DNA of 64,000 bases from Pseudomonas sp. PD9R (GCF_019200975.1 NZ_JAHTMR010000005.1:84144-148143), one strand, 5' to 3'; counted from the stretch's first letter, positions 35,661-44,712 are shown. Notes: generated by a model from the sequence alone, not told the origin. Numbers and translations are program-made.

Positions 35661-37115
35661 ATGGCGTTGCCGACCTTACGGATCATTGGTTTCATCATCG
35701 GCATCTTCCTGATAACCCTGGCCATCGCCATGGTCGTGCCCATGGCCACGCTGGTAATCTTCGACCGCACCAGCGATCTGCCGTCGTTTCTCTGGGCCAG
35801 CATGATCACCTTTGTCGCCGGCCTGGCCCTGGTTATTCCGGGGCGCCCCGAGCACATACACCTGCGGCCACGGGACATGTACCTGCTGACTGTCAGCAGC
35901 TGGCTGGTGGTGTGCATCTTCGCCGCACTGCCGTTTCTGTTGACCCAGCACATCAGCTACACCGACTCGTTCTTCGAAAGCATGTCCGGCATTACCGCCA
36001 CCGGCTCGACCGTGCTCAACGGCCTGGACACCATGTCCCCCGGCATCCTGATGTGGCGCTCGCTGCTGCACTGGATCGGCGGCATCGGTTTTATCGGTAT
36101 GGCGGTTGCGATTCTGCCACTGCTGCGCATCGGTGGCATGCGGCTGTTTCAGACCGAGTCGTCAGACCGTTCCGAAAAAGTCATGCCCCGTTCGCACATG
36201 GTTGCGCGTTTGATTGTGGCGGCCTACGTCGGCATTACCATTCTCGGCAGCCTGGCGTTCTGGTGGGCCGGGATGAACCTGTTCGATGCCATCAACCATG
36301 CGATGTCAGCGATTTCCACCGGCGGTTTCTCCACCTCCGACGAGTCTCTGGCCCACTGGAAACAACCGGCGGTGCACTGGGTGGCGGTGGTGGTCATGAT
36401 TCTCGGCAGCCTGCCGTTCACCCTGTATGTGGCAACCTTGCGCGGTAACCGTCGGGCGCTGATCAAGGATCAGCAGGTTCAAGGCTTGCTCGGCATGTTG
36501 CTGGTGACCTGGCTGGTGCTCGGCACCTGGTACTGGTGGACCACTGACCTGCATTGGCTGGATGCGCTGCGGCATGTGGCGCTGAACGTGACGTCGGTGG
36601 TGACGACTACAGGTTTCGCGCTGGGGGACTACAGCCTGTGGGGCAATTTCTCACTGATGCTGTTTTTCTATCTGGGTTTTGTCGGCGGTTGTTCCGGTTC
36701 TACCGCTGGCGGGATCAAGATTTTCCGTTTTCAGGTCGCCTATATCCTGCTCAAGGCCAACCTCAATCAACTGATTCACCCGCGCGCGGTGATCAAGCAG
36801 AAGTACAACGGTCACCGGCTCGATGAAGAAATTGTTCGTTCGATCCTGACCTTTTCCTTCTTCTTCGCCATCACCATCTGCGTGATCGCACTGTTGCTGT
36901 CGCTGCTCGGCGTTGACTGGATGACTGCCCTTACCGGCGCGGCCAGCACCGTGTCCGGCGTCGGCCCGGGCCTGGGTGAAACCATTGGCCCGTCCGGCAA
37001 TTTCGCCTCGCTGCCGGACGCCGCCAAGTGGATTCTCTCGTTCGGCATGCTCCTGGGCCGACTGGAGATCATTACGGTGTTTGTGCTGTGTATTCCGGCG
37101 TTCTGGCGTCACTGA
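35661..37115 (+). CDS. trkH: Potassium uptake protein TrkH
   Basis: 484 residues with the four pore repeats of the Trk/Ktr family: filter-like segments GITATGSTVLNG, AISTGGFSTSD, VVTTTGFALGDY and ASTVSGVGPGLGE. It also has ALLHWIGGIGFIGMAVAILPLLRIGGMRLF. TrkH carries K+ with TrkA, encoded elsewhere. The last 44 bases overlap the 3' end of the opposing AraC-type gene. Confidence 0.96.
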   Translation: MALPTLRIIGFIIGIFLITLAIAMVVPMATLVIFDRTSDLPSFLWASMITFVAGLALVIPGRPEHIHLRPRDMYLLTVSSWLVVCIFAALPFLLTQHISYTDSFFESMSGITATGSTVLNGLDTMSPGILMWRSLLHWIGGIGFIGMAVAILPLLRIGGMRLFQTESSDRSEKVMPRSHMVARLIVAAYVGITILGSLAFWWAGMNLFDAINHAMSAISTGGFSTSDESLAHWKQPAVHWVAVVVMILGSLPFTLYVATLRGNRRALIKDQQVQGLLGMLLVTWLVLGTWYWWTTDLHWLDALRHVALNVTSVVTTTGFALGDYSLWGNFSLMLFFYLGFVGGCSGSTAGGIKIFRFQVAYILLKANLNQLIHPRAVIKQKYNGHRLDEEIVRSILTFSFFFAITICVIALLLSLLGVDWMTALTGAASTVSGVGPGLGETIGPSGNFASLPDAAKWILSFGMLLGRLEIITVFVLCIPAFWRH

Positions 37116-38133
37116 CCGGCGCAGGTACTTGCATCAGCCGCACCCGGTATTCGCCGGGGGTGGTGTCGAACCAGCGGCGGAAGGCGCGGAAGAAGTTGCT
37201 CGGATCAGCGAACCCCAGCAGGTAGGCAATTTCCAGCAGGGTCATGGTCGGTTGCGCCAGATACTGTTCGGCCAGTTCACGGCGGGTGTCGTCGAGCAAT
37301 GTCTGAAAACTCGTGCCCTCTTCCTGCAAACGGCGCTGCAAAGTGCGTTGCGACAGGTGCAGCGTCTGCGCCACGGCATCGCGCTTGGGTTCGCCCTGGG
37401 GCAACAAACGGCACAACACCTGCCGTGCCTTATGGGTCACCCGACTCTCGGAAAACCGCGCCAGGTACTCGCCGGCAAACCGGTCATGCAGCAGCGCCAT
37501 GGCTTCATTGGCCGTCGGCAGCGGCGCTTCCATGTCCGCTCGTTCGAAAATCAACGCATCGTAAGCCGCGTTGAACACCAGCGGTGCGTGGAAAGCTTGT
37601 TTATAGGGTTCGAGATTGGCCGGCTGATCACCCTGCACCAGCACTTTGCGCGGATGCAGCGTGCGCCCGGTCAGCCATCCGCACAGTGCGAGCGCACAGG
37701 CCAGCGAGGCTTCGGCGCTCTGGCGGGTCGGCGGCAAATGGTCGCCATGCACCGTCAGAATGAGTGCATAACCTTCATCCAGGAGTCGAAAACTCAGGTC
37801 GGCACTTTCGGCGATGATGCGCTGATAGCGCACCAGGCGCTTGAAGCCTTCGGCCAGCGTCTGGCTGGACATCAAGGCGTAGCCAGTCACATGAAACTGC
37901 GCTGGCCGCACCACCTTGCCCATGTTCAGGCCGATTGCCGGGTTGCCGGACAGCTCAACCGCACGCTGCCAGAGTCGTGTCATGGAATCTTGCGGGAAGC
38001 GGGCATCCGGATCATCCAGTGCCGCGTAGTCGAGCCCTAGCTGTTTGAACAGAACCCGGCAATCCAGGCCGTCCATTTCCAGTGCTTTGACAATCCCCAT
38101 CGCCCAGCTTGCAGAAGTCGTTCGTTCGCTCAT
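37072..38133 (-). CDS. AraC-family transcriptional regulator (arabinose-binding-like N-domain)
   Basis: 353 residues. The N-terminal 200 residues are the long sensor domain of the OruR/ArgR/VirF subgroup (LFKQLGLDYAALDDPDARFP... ALGLNMGK-like GNPAIGLNMGKVVRPAQFHVTGYALMSSQTLAEGFKRLVRYQRI). The C-terminal HTH pair has DAVAQTLHLSQRTLQRRLQEEG and LLEIAYLLGFADPSNFFRAFRRWFDTTPGEYR. Ligand and targets unknown. It overlaps trkH tail to tail by 44 bp. Confidence 0.93.
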   Translation of the reverse strand: MSERTTSASWAMGIVKALEMDGLDCRVLFKQLGLDYAALDDPDARFPQDSMTRLWQRAVELSGNPAIGLNMGKVVRPAQFHVTGYALMSSQTLAEGFKRLVRYQRIIAESADLSFRLLDEGYALILTVHGDHLPPTRQSAEASLACALALCGWLTGRTLHPRKVLVQGDQPANLEPYKQAFHAPLVFNAAYDALIFERADMEAPLPTANEAMALLHDRFAGEYLARFSESRVTHKARQVLCRLLPQGEPKRDAVAQTLHLSQRTLQRRLQEEGTSFQTLLDDTRRELAEQYLAQPTMTLLEIAYLLGFADPSNFFRAFRRWFDTTPGEYRVRLMQVPAPVSDARTPEYTAQTP

Positions 38134-38293
38134 GTCGGGTTCTTACATGATGAGCCGCATGTTACGGCCAATTTCCGAAGGATACTAAAGTGGCGCCTAT
38201 TGTCACTGGCTGATGCCATTGATCACTCTAGACTTAAATAAGCTACCCGCCGAACAACTTGCAATCAGAACAATAACCACAGAGATCGCAGTC

Positions 38294-38605
38294 GTGGAAA
38301 ACATCAAGCGTTTCAACAGCTTCGCTGAGTTTTACCCGTATTACCTCAGCGAACACAGCAACAGCACTTGCCGACGAATGCACTTCATCGGCACGACACT
38401 GGTCATTTTCATTTTGGCGCTGACCATCGGTCGGGGTGCCTGGATGCTGCTGTGGGCCTTGCCGCTGGCGGGATACAGCTTCGCCTGGATCGGGCATTTC
38501 TTCTTCGAAAAAAATCGTCCGGCAACCTTCCAGCATCCGTTCTACAGCCTGCTCGGCGATTTCGTCATGTATCGGGACATGATTCTGGGACGCGTAGCGT
38601 TCTAG
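38294..38605 (+). CDS. Small Mpo1-like (DUF962) membrane protein
   Basis: About 103 residues from GTG, where homology begins ((V)ENIKRFNSFAEFYPYYLSEHSN). Conserved parts are RRMHFIGTTLVIFILAL, GYSFAWIGHFFFEKNRPATFQHPFYSLLGDFVMYRDM, with the His residues that in yeast Mpo1 serve fatty-acid alpha-oxidation. Two to three membrane helices. The frame is open 27 codons upstream, so a longer form cannot be excluded. The bacterial function is not known. Confidence 0.88.
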   Translation: MENIKRFNSFAEFYPYYLSEHSNSTCRRMHFIGTTLVIFILALTIGRGAWMLLWALPLAGYSFAWIGHFFFEKNRPATFQHPFYSLLGDFVMYRDMILGRVAF

Positions 38606-38632
38606 AGCCCATCAGTCACAAGAGGATTGCCG

Positions 38633-39223
38633 ATGAATGCCAACGCCCGTTTCACCCACATGAAGGATGGCACGCAGGAAGACTGGGCAATCATTGCCGC
38701 CGACTTCAGTGCCTACGCCCGACAATTGCCGACACGGATTGTGGCGCACCTGAAGTTACTGGAGGGTGATTTTGGCGGGTTTCCGGTGGATCGCCTGACC
38801 CATTCCCTGCAAACCGCCACCCGCGCCTGGCGCGATGGCCGCGATGAAGAGTACGTGGTCTGCGCCCTGCTCCACGACATCGGCGACACTCTCGGCTCTT
38901 ACAATCACCCGGACATTGCGGCGGCGATCCTCAAGCCGTTCGTCAGCGCCGAGAATTTATGGATGGTGGAGAAACACGGGATATTCCAGGGCTACTATTT
39001 CTTTCATCACCTGGGCATGGACCGGCACTTGCGTGAGCAATTCAGCGACCATCCGCAGTACAAGGCGACCATCGAGTTCTGCGCCAGGTACGATGCGGCG
39101 GCGTTTGATCCGGCGTATGACACCCTGCCGCTGAGCTTCTTCGAGCCGATGATGGAACGGTTGTTTGCGCAACCGAAGAACTCGATTTACAAGGCGGCGA
39201 TGGAAGAACATTTACCTGCCTAA
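38633..39223 (+). CDS. HD-domain phosphohydrolase-like protein
   Basis: 196 residues. The HD motif is in ALLHDIGDTLGSYNHPDIAAAILKPFV, with the first histidine in DRLTHSLQTATRA. FQGYYFFHHLGMDR provides further metal ligands. These fit a metal-dependent phosphohydrolase of the MIOX/HD type. AGAGGA precedes ATG 38633, two codons after another possible start. Substrate unknown. The stop touches a REP element. Confidence 0.88.
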   Translation: MNANARFTHMKDGTQEDWAIIAADFSAYARQLPTRIVAHLKLLEGDFGGFPVDRLTHSLQTATRAWRDGRDEEYVVCALLHDIGDTLGSYNHPDIAAAILKPFVSAENLWMVEKHGIFQGYYFFHHLGMDRHLREQFSDHPQYKATIEFCARYDAAAFDPAYDTLPLSFFEPMMERLFAQPKNSIYKAAMEEHLPA

Positions 39224-39301
39224 GATCAAAAGATCGCAGCCTTCGGCAGCTCAGAGGAACGAGTGTCCATGTAGGAACTGCCGAAGGCTGCGATCTTTTG
39301 A
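39224..39301. repeat. REP pair, type A (directly after the HD-domain gene)
   Basis: Inverted copies (AAAAGATCGCAGCCTTCGGC ... GTAGGAACTGCCGAAGGCTG) start at the base after the HD-gene stop codon and end 10 bp before the stop of the convergent phosphoesterase gene. Confidence 0.9.
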
Positions 39302-39310
39302 CTTTGCTTT

Positions 39311-40114
39311 TCACGCCAACTCCGCAACCTTCGCCATCTCCCGCGCCTGTGCATCCGCCAATCGATACAACTCGATCGTGCCATCCCAATGCTCGATCAG
39401 CGCCGTGCACGACTCCACCCAATCCCCACAATTGAGGTAATCCACCTCACCCACCTTGCGAATCTCGGCATGGTGAATGTGCCCGCAGACCACGCCATGC
39501 AATTCGCGTTTGACGCATTCATGGGCGATGGCTTCTTCGAAGTCGCTAATGAAGCTGACCGCGGTTTTCACCTTGTGCTTGAGGTAGGCCGACAGCGACC
39601 AGTAGCCGTAGCCATAACGGGCGCGCCAATGGTTCAGCCAGCGGTTGAGGGTCAGGGTGAATTCGTAGGCTGAGTCGCCGAGAAACGCCAGCCAGCGGTG
39701 GTAGCGGGTAATCACGTCGAACTGATCGCCGTGAATCACCAGCAGATGGCGACCATCGGCGGTCACGTGCACGGCTTCGTCGACTAACTGGATATTGCCC
39801 AGAATCAGCTTCGAATAGCGGCGCAGGAATTCGTCGTGGTTGCCGGTGACGTAGATCACCTCGGTGCCGCGCTTGCTCATGGTCAACAGGCGCCGGATCA
39901 CATTGGTGTGAGCCTGCGGCCAGTACATGCCACCGCGCAGTTTCCAGCCGTCGATGATGTCGCCGACCAGATAGATTTTGTCCGCGTGGTAACCCTTGAG
40001 GAATTGCGACAGGTGCTCGGCCTGGCAATCACGCGTGCCCAGATGCACGTCGGATATCCATAGGGTCCGCACACGTTGCTTACGGCTGGGTTTGGCGAGC
40101 TCGGCGCTGGTCAT
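39311..40114 (-). CDS. Metallophosphoesterase, UDP-2,3-diacylglucosamine hydrolase (LpxH2)-like
   Basis: 267 residues. All calcineurin-type metal motifs are visible: ISDVHLG, VGDIIDGW, TGNHDEFLRRY, VIHGDQFD and CGHIHHAEI. It resembles the LpxH2 group that is found beside, and not in place of, the main LpxH of lipid A synthesis, so the true substrate is uncertain. ATG 40114 with GAGGG upstream is preferred to a TTG two codons earlier. A 147-bp gap with divergent promoters separates it from the AraC gene. Confidence 0.9.
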   Translation of the reverse strand: MTSAELAKPSRKQRVRTLWISDVHLGTRDCQAEHLSQFLKGYHADKIYLVGDIIDGWKLRGGMYWPQAHTNVIRRLLTMSKRGTEVIYVTGNHDEFLRRYSKLILGNIQLVDEAVHVTADGRHLLVIHGDQFDVITRYHRWLAFLGDSAYEFTLTLNRWLNHWRARYGYGYWSLSAYLKHKVKTAVSFISDFEEAIAHECVKRELHGVVCGHIHHAEIRKVGEVDYLNCGDWVESCTALIEHWDGTIELYRLADAQAREMAKVAELA

Positions 40115-40261
40115 GGGCAACCCTCAGGACTGGTTTCGGCAAGCTTGCGCCGGTCGGGTTAATGGCCTATGACAGCGGCAAGTCAGTCCTGTGACAACGC
40201 GCGCCAGTCACCTCGGTGTAAACTGCCGGCCTAACTCATCAAACCTGCAACGAGACCCGCG

Positions 40262-41026
40262 ATGAGACCGATCCTTACCCTTCGCCAATACAGCCACGAC
40301 CTGATCGTCCACAGCCACGAGCACGCGCAGTTGGTGTTTGGGCTGTCCGGTGCGCTGGATTTCGAAGTCGACGGGCATGGCAGTCAGGTGGTGCAGCAGA
40401 GTTTCGTGGTGGTGCCGTCGGGTTTTCATCATGCGTGCGGCAGCGCCAATGGCAGCCGTTGCCTGGTGCTGGATGTGCCCAGCGATCAATGGGTTTCCCA
40501 GTCCCTGGGCGATCACGCCGATGCCAGCCGGCGCTTGCTCGACAACGCTGGCCGGATGTCACTGGATGCCGGGCAAAACCAATTGGTCCATTGGCTGGCC
40601 AACAGCCCGGTCGATGACCCGGTGATAGCGCAACAAGGCGCAGTGCTGTTGCTGGCCAGCCTGAACAACGCCAGACCCGACAGCATCGGCGGTCGGCGCC
40701 TGCCATATGCCGCGCTGAACGCGCACATTGATCAATATGCCGCTTACCCCCTGCAAGTCGCCGACCTGGCCCGCGTGGCCGGTCTCTCCAATGCTCGTTT
40801 GCATGCGCGGTTCGTGACCGAATGCGGGCAGACGCCGATGGATTACATTCGCAGCCGACGCCTGCACAAAGCCGTGACCTTGCTGCGCGAATCGACATTG
40901 CCCATTGGCGAGATCGCCTGCCGAGTCGGCTACAGCTCCCAGAGTGCCTTTGCTGCCGCGATGCTGCGCGAGTTCGGCGCTTCACCGGGAAAATTGCGGC
41001 GCGAGGCTGGCGACAAAAGACGATAG
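40262..41026 (+). CDS. AraC-family regulator with cupin sensor
   Basis: 254 residues. The N-terminal cupin (HSHEHAQLVFGLSGALDFEVDGHGSQV with paired histidines) senses a small ligand. The C-terminal HTH pair has LQVADLARVAGLSNARLHARFVTECGQTPMDYIRSRRLHKAVTLL and IGEIACRVGYSSQSAFAAAMLREFGASPGKLRRE. It is transcribed towards the EamA transporter at 41177 on the same strand and may control it; that link is only by position. Confidence 0.93.
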   Translation: MRPILTLRQYSHDLIVHSHEHAQLVFGLSGALDFEVDGHGSQVVQQSFVVVPSGFHHACGSANGSRCLVLDVPSDQWVSQSLGDHADASRRLLDNAGRMSLDAGQNQLVHWLANSPVDDPVIAQQGAVLLLASLNNARPDSIGGRRLPYAALNAHIDQYAAYPLQVADLARVAGLSNARLHARFVTECGQTPMDYIRSRRLHKAVTLLRESTLPIGEIACRVGYSSQSAFAAAMLREFGASPGKLRREAGDKRR

Positions 41027-41062
41027 TTTGCCGACAGACACGCCTGGCTTCCCACGATTCAA

Positions 41063-41142
41063 TGTAAGAGCTGCCGAAGGCTGCGATCTTTTGACTTTTT
41101 AAAGACAAGATCAAAAGATCGCAGCCTGCGGCAGCGCCTACA
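41063..41142. repeat. REP pair, type A (AraC/EamA gap)
   Basis: Inverted copies (GTAAGAGCTGCCGAAGGCTG ... AGATCGCAGCCTGCGGCAGC) between two genes on the same strand. The repeat lies 37 bp after the regulator and would lie in the 5' region of the transporter if they were co-transcribed. Confidence 0.88.
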
Positions 41143-41176
41143 TAAGGCCGCGTTCATTTGTATAACAAGGATTGCC

Positions 41177-42070
41177 ATGACTCCCCGTACCGCCCTTGGC
41201 GCCCTGCATATCGGCGCATTGATGTTCGGCCTGACCGGTGTGTTCGGCAAACTCGCCGCAGCGTCCCCGGCGATCATCGTTTTCGGCCGTGCGGCGTTTG
41301 CGGTGTTGGCGCTGGCGTTCTTCGCACGCTTCGCCAGCAACACTCGCTGGCAAAAACTCGAAGCCGTGGACTGGCGTCGTCTGTTGCTCAGCGGCTTGCT
41401 GCTGGCCGGGCACTGGGTAAGCTTCTTTATTGCAGTGAAGGTCGCTGGCGTGGCGATCGCAACGTTGGGTTTTGCCAGCTTCCCGGCCTTTACCGTGATT
41501 CTCGAAGGGCTGATTTTCCGCGAGCGAATTCGCGCCAACGAAATCGTGTTGGTGGCGCTAGTCAGTGTTGGCCTGGTGCTGGTCACGCCTGATTTCGACC
41601 TGGCCAGCGGCGCGACCACTGGCCTGCTCTGGGCGGTCGGGTCCGGTTTGCTGTTCTCGTTGCTGTCGCTGACCAACCGCGTCAGTTCCGGACGAATCCC
41701 TCCGGTTCAGGCGGCACTGTGTCAAAACGTGGTGGTCGCCCTGTGCCTGCTGCCGGTGGCGGCACCGCAATTGAGCGACGTGCGTGCCATCGACTGGCTG
41801 TGGATCGGCTTGCTTGGGGTGTTCTGCACCGGCGTTGCCCATAGCCTGTTTGTCGCCAGCCTGGCCGTGATCAAGGCTCGCACCGCCGCTGTGGTTTTCG
41901 CACTGGAGCCGGTTTACGGCATTACCGTGGCGTGGCTGTTGTTCGATGAAAATCCGACCCTGCGCATGCTACTTGGCGGCGCGTTAATCATCGTCGCGAT
42001 TGTGGTGTCCAGTCGGCTCGCCAGCAGTTCAGGCAAGAAAGCCGTTGCCGCCGAGGCCGCGTCTCACTGA
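41177..42070 (+). CDS. EamA/DMT-family exporter
   Basis: 297 residues with ten membrane helices in two EamA repeats. Family signs: GLTGVFGKLAAASPAIIVFGRAAFAVLAL, ALEAVDW-like RWQKLEAVDWRRLLLSGLLLAGHWVSFFIAVKVAG, and in repeat two KARTAAVVFALEPVYGITVAWLLFDENPTLRMLLGGALIIVAIV. Such proteins usually export amino acids or metabolites. AAGGA lies before the ATG. The tail overlaps the opposing Rdx-like gene by 7 bp. Confidence 0.92.
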   Translation: MTPRTALGALHIGALMFGLTGVFGKLAAASPAIIVFGRAAFAVLALAFFARFASNTRWQKLEAVDWRRLLLSGLLLAGHWVSFFIAVKVAGVAIATLGFASFPAFTVILEGLIFRERIRANEIVLVALVSVGLVLVTPDFDLASGATTGLLWAVGSGLLFSLLSLTNRVSSGRIPPVQAALCQNVVVALCLLPVAAPQLSDVRAIDWLWIGLLGVFCTGVAHSLFVASLAVIKARTAAVVFALEPVYGITVAWLLFDENPTLRMLLGGALIIVAIVVSSRLASSSGKKAVAAEAASH

Positions 42071-42351
42071 GTTCGGTCGTTGTGACCCAGGTCGCGGTCC
42101 GGATCAATCTGATCCCGGACCCGTTGTTTCAGAACCTTGGCCTCGGGAAAACCGCTATCAGCCTTGCGCTCCCAGATCTGCACGTCGTCACAGAAAATGT
42201 GAAAGACGCCACCCGTGCCGGGCACCAGGGACACTTTGCCCAAGTCATCACCGAAGGTGCTGAGCAGTTCCTGAGCCAGCCAGGCAGCACGCAAGAGCCA
42301 CTGGCATTGGGTGCAATAGGTGATGATGATTTCGGGTTTGCTTGCGGTCAT
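42064..42351 (-). CDS. Rdx/SelW-family thioredoxin-fold protein (Cys form)
   Basis: 95 residues. The redox motif CTQC is at residues 14-17 (EIIITYCTQCQWLLRAAWLAQELLSTF), with cysteine where eukaryotic SelW has selenocysteine. GTGGVFHIFCDDVQIWERKADSGFPEAKVLKQRVRDQIDP follows. The role is redox-related but not defined. The frame is open to 42426, but ATG 42351 is where homology begins. Confidence 0.9.
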   Translation of the reverse strand: MTASKPEIIITYCTQCQWLLRAAWLAQELLSTFGDDLGKVSLVPGTGGVFHIFCDDVQIWERKADSGFPEAKVLKQRVRDQIDPDRDLGHNDRTQ

Positions 42352-42394
42352 GGTGGGCACTTCTCTTGAACCAATGGGCGTCGTCATCATAAGC

Positions 42395-42464
42395 AAAGAT
42401 CGCAGCCTCCTACAGGTGTACGTCAATCCATGTAGGAGCTGCCGAAGGCTGCGATCTTTTGATC
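42395..42464. repeat. REP pair, type A, one arm shortened
   Basis: The left arm is cut (AAAGATCGCAGCCTCCTACA lacks the central GCGGCAG part); the right arm is complete (GTAGGAGCTGCCGAAGGCTG). It starts close upstream of the Rdx-like gene and ends 2 bp before the FimV-like stop. Confidence 0.85.
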
Positions 42465-42465
42465 T

Positions 42466-44091
42466 TCAACGAATACCGGCCAACAAATTGCGGGCCGTCT
42501 GCCTGAGCGGTTCATCAGCGTTTTTGAGCAACTCGTTGAGCAGTTCGATGGCGCTGTCCAGGTCACCATCATTGATGCAGGCCTGGGCTTTTTCCAGCTT
42601 GCCGGCATTGTTCGGTTCGGCTCGCTCCAGCTTCAGCGGTTCAAGCGCCAGCAATGGGACAGGCTCTGCGAACTCGTCGAGAAAGCTGTCATCGAGGGAT
42701 GGCGAGACGGGTTCGACCTCCCATTCAATGTCGGACTCGGACAGCGCCGTGGTCGAAGGGATTTCCAACGGCCCCAAGTCCCAACTGGCATCCATCGACA
42801 GATCATCCAGGTTCAACTGGAACTCATCCCCGGCTGTCAGAACGGGAATCGCGGTTACAGCGACTGGCTTGAGCGCGTTCATAACGGGATAACTGGCGCG
42901 GATATCGCGCAGCTTTTGTGTGTCGAACCCGGCGTTGAGCAGACTGGTTTCATGCGTGGCATACGCCGCCACATCACCCTGGCGCCCAAGAACCTCCAGC
43001 AGCTTTACAGCAAGCTCCTTGCGCTGCGGTTCTTTAACCATCGCCTCTCGCAACAGGCCAATCGCTTCGCTAAACCGCCCATAAGTCAGGTAGACGTCGA
43101 CCCCTTCAAGCACATCGCTTGCAGGCGTTTCGTCACGTTCTGCGGGCGTTGGTTGCAGTGCGGGCGTCGGCATCAGCGGTTGCGCCGGGCTCGGTGCTGG
43201 TTGATAGTCTGTCGCGGGCTCTGGCGACGCCACGACTTGGTGTCGACGCCGAACAAACCACCCCAGCAGCAACAATGCCAGCAAGGTCATCAACCCAACA
43301 ATCAACAGCCAGTTCGTTTCAGGTTCTGAGGCCACGACGGGCGCTGGCGCGATCACTGGCGGCTCGGACGGTTTCGCGGCAGCCTGCTGGACTTCCGCCA
43401 ATTGAGTCTGCAGCTCGCTCACTTGTTTTTTATCAGCGGCGATCTGTTCGTCCTGTGCCTGAAGCTTAGCGTTGAGCTCATCAATGGTCGATTGCAATTG
43501 CTGGTTCGCCAGCACGCTGGCGGCCAGTTGCTCGGCAAGGGGATCACTCGCTGGAGCGGTCGCAGGCTTGGGTTCCTTACGCGTTGGAACTGGCGCGACG
43601 GCGGGCTGGACACTCGGAAATGCGGAAGAGGGTCGACTGGCCAATGGTTCGTCATTCGCTGGCACAATCCCCGGAGAACCCGGCGGATCGATCAGCACCG
43701 TGTACTCACGCAGCAATCGGCCATTGGGCTGATTGAGTTGCACGAGGAAATTCAGGAACGGTTCATTGACCGGTTTATTAGACGTCACCTGGATCACGCT
43801 GCGGTTGCCCCGCAGGATGGGCGTGAATCTCAAGTCATTGAGGAAGAACACCCGCTCGACGCCAGCGCGGCTGAACTCGTCCGCCGTTGCCAGGTTGACC
43901 GACAGCTCGCCCTCCTCCAGGCCCGCTGCATCCACCAGCGCAATGTCGGCGCGCAGTGGCTGATCCAGCGCAGAATGCACGGTGATCTCACCCAGGCCCA
44001 GCGCCGATGCCAGCGCCGAGTAGGTGACAGCAGCACCGACCAGCAATAACCTGGCACAACACCGTACAACGACTAGCCGACTTTCAAGCAT
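42466..44091 (-). CDS. FimV/HubP-like inner-membrane protein
   Basis: About 541 residues. It has a signal peptide (CARLLLVGAAVTYSALASA) and the FimV N-terminal domain (LGLGEITVHSALDQPLRADIALVDAAGLEEGELSVNLATADEFSRAGVERVFFLNDLRF). A Pro/Ala linker and a coiled coil (about 190-235) precede the single membrane helix WLLIVGLMTLLALLLLGWFV. The acidic cytosolic part has TPR-like FimV C-terminal repeat (NAGKLEKAQACINDGDLDSAIELLNELLKNADEPLRQTARNLLAGIR). It is much shorter than full FimV (about 900), so it is a paralogue with an unknown polar or pilus-related role. The ATG at 44097 is an alternative start; 44091 has the better AAGGG spacing. Confidence 0.85.
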   Translation of the reverse strand: MLESRLVVVRCCARLLLVGAAVTYSALASALGLGEITVHSALDQPLRADIALVDAAGLEEGELSVNLATADEFSRAGVERVFFLNDLRFTPILRGNRSVIQVTSNKPVNEPFLNFLVQLNQPNGRLLREYTVLIDPPGSPGIVPANDEPLASRPSSAFPSVQPAVAPVPTRKEPKPATAPASDPLAEQLAASVLANQQLQSTIDELNAKLQAQDEQIAADKKQVSELQTQLAEVQQAAAKPSEPPVIAPAPVVASEPETNWLLIVGLMTLLALLLLGWFVRRRHQVVASPEPATDYQPAPSPAQPLMPTPALQPTPAERDETPASDVLEGVDVYLTYGRFSEAIGLLREAMVKEPQRKELAVKLLEVLGRQGDVAAYATHETSLLNAGFDTQKLRDIRASYPVMNALKPVAVTAIPVLTAGDEFQLNLDDLSMDASWDLGPLEIPSTTALSESDIEWEVEPVSPSLDDSFLDEFAEPVPLLALEPLKLERAEPNNAGKLEKAQACINDGDLDSAIELLNELLKNADEPLRQTARNLLAGIR

Positions 44092-44218
44092 GAGCATCCC
44101 TTAGGTAACCAGAACCAATCTGCGCGTATTCGCACATCCGGTACGAACACGATATTGCGCAGTAGTTCTTATAGTCTGCTCAACGCGGTATCTCAAAAGT
44201 CTGGCGCGGGGTTATGCC

Positions 44219-44653
44219 TCAAGATTTTTCAAGGTTGCCCAGAATGTGCCCGTGCACCCGCATGCAAACCTTCAAATCCGCCTCATCGACGCCTTGGAAT
44301 AGCTCGTGGCGCAGTTGAGTGGCAATGGTTTCAATTTGTTCGATCAGGGGACGCGCCGGGGCGCAGAGCACAATTTTCTTCGCCCGACGGTCTTCCAGCA
44401 CTGCCTGACGTTGCACCAGGCCCTGGCCTTCCAGGCTGTCGAGCAGGCGGGCCAGTGTCGGCCCTTCAACACCGACGCTTTGCGCCAGTTCACGTTGGGT
44501 CGGAGCTTCTTCGAAACGCGCCAGGTGCAGAAGCACCAACCAGCGTGCCTGGGACAATCCCAGACCTGCCAAACGGCGGTCCAGCTCGGCACGCCAGCCG
44601 CGCGACATCTGGGCCAGTTGCATGCCAAAGCGGTGTTGATCGGTTAACGGCAT
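44219..44653 (-). CDS. MarR-family transcriptional regulator
   Basis: 144 residues. The winged HTH is in RFEEAPTQRELAQSVGVEGPTLARLLDSLEGQGLVQRQAVLEDRRAKKIVLCAP, with flanking dimer helices. The ligand is unknown. A perfect palindrome overlapping its promoter suggests autoregulation. It is followed, after about 120 bp, by the FimV-like gene on the same strand. Confidence 0.93.
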   Translation of the reverse strand: MPLTDQHRFGMQLAQMSRGWRAELDRRLAGLGLSQARWLVLLHLARFEEAPTQRELAQSVGVEGPTLARLLDSLEGQGLVQRQAVLEDRRAKKIVLCAPARPLIEQIETIATQLRHELFQGVDEADLKVCMRVHGHILGNLEKS

Positions 44654-44687
44654 AAAACACTCATGGTTAGACTGAAAATATAGAAAT

Positions 44688-44700
44688 ACTAATTATTAGT
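44688..44700. promoter_or_regulatory. Candidate MarR-type operator
   Basis: ACTAAT-T-ATTAGT is a perfect 13-bp palindrome about 35 bp upstream of the MarR-family ATG, in an AT-rich stretch that probably holds the promoter. Confidence 0.55.
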
Positions 44701-44712
44701 CAGCTAAGCATG

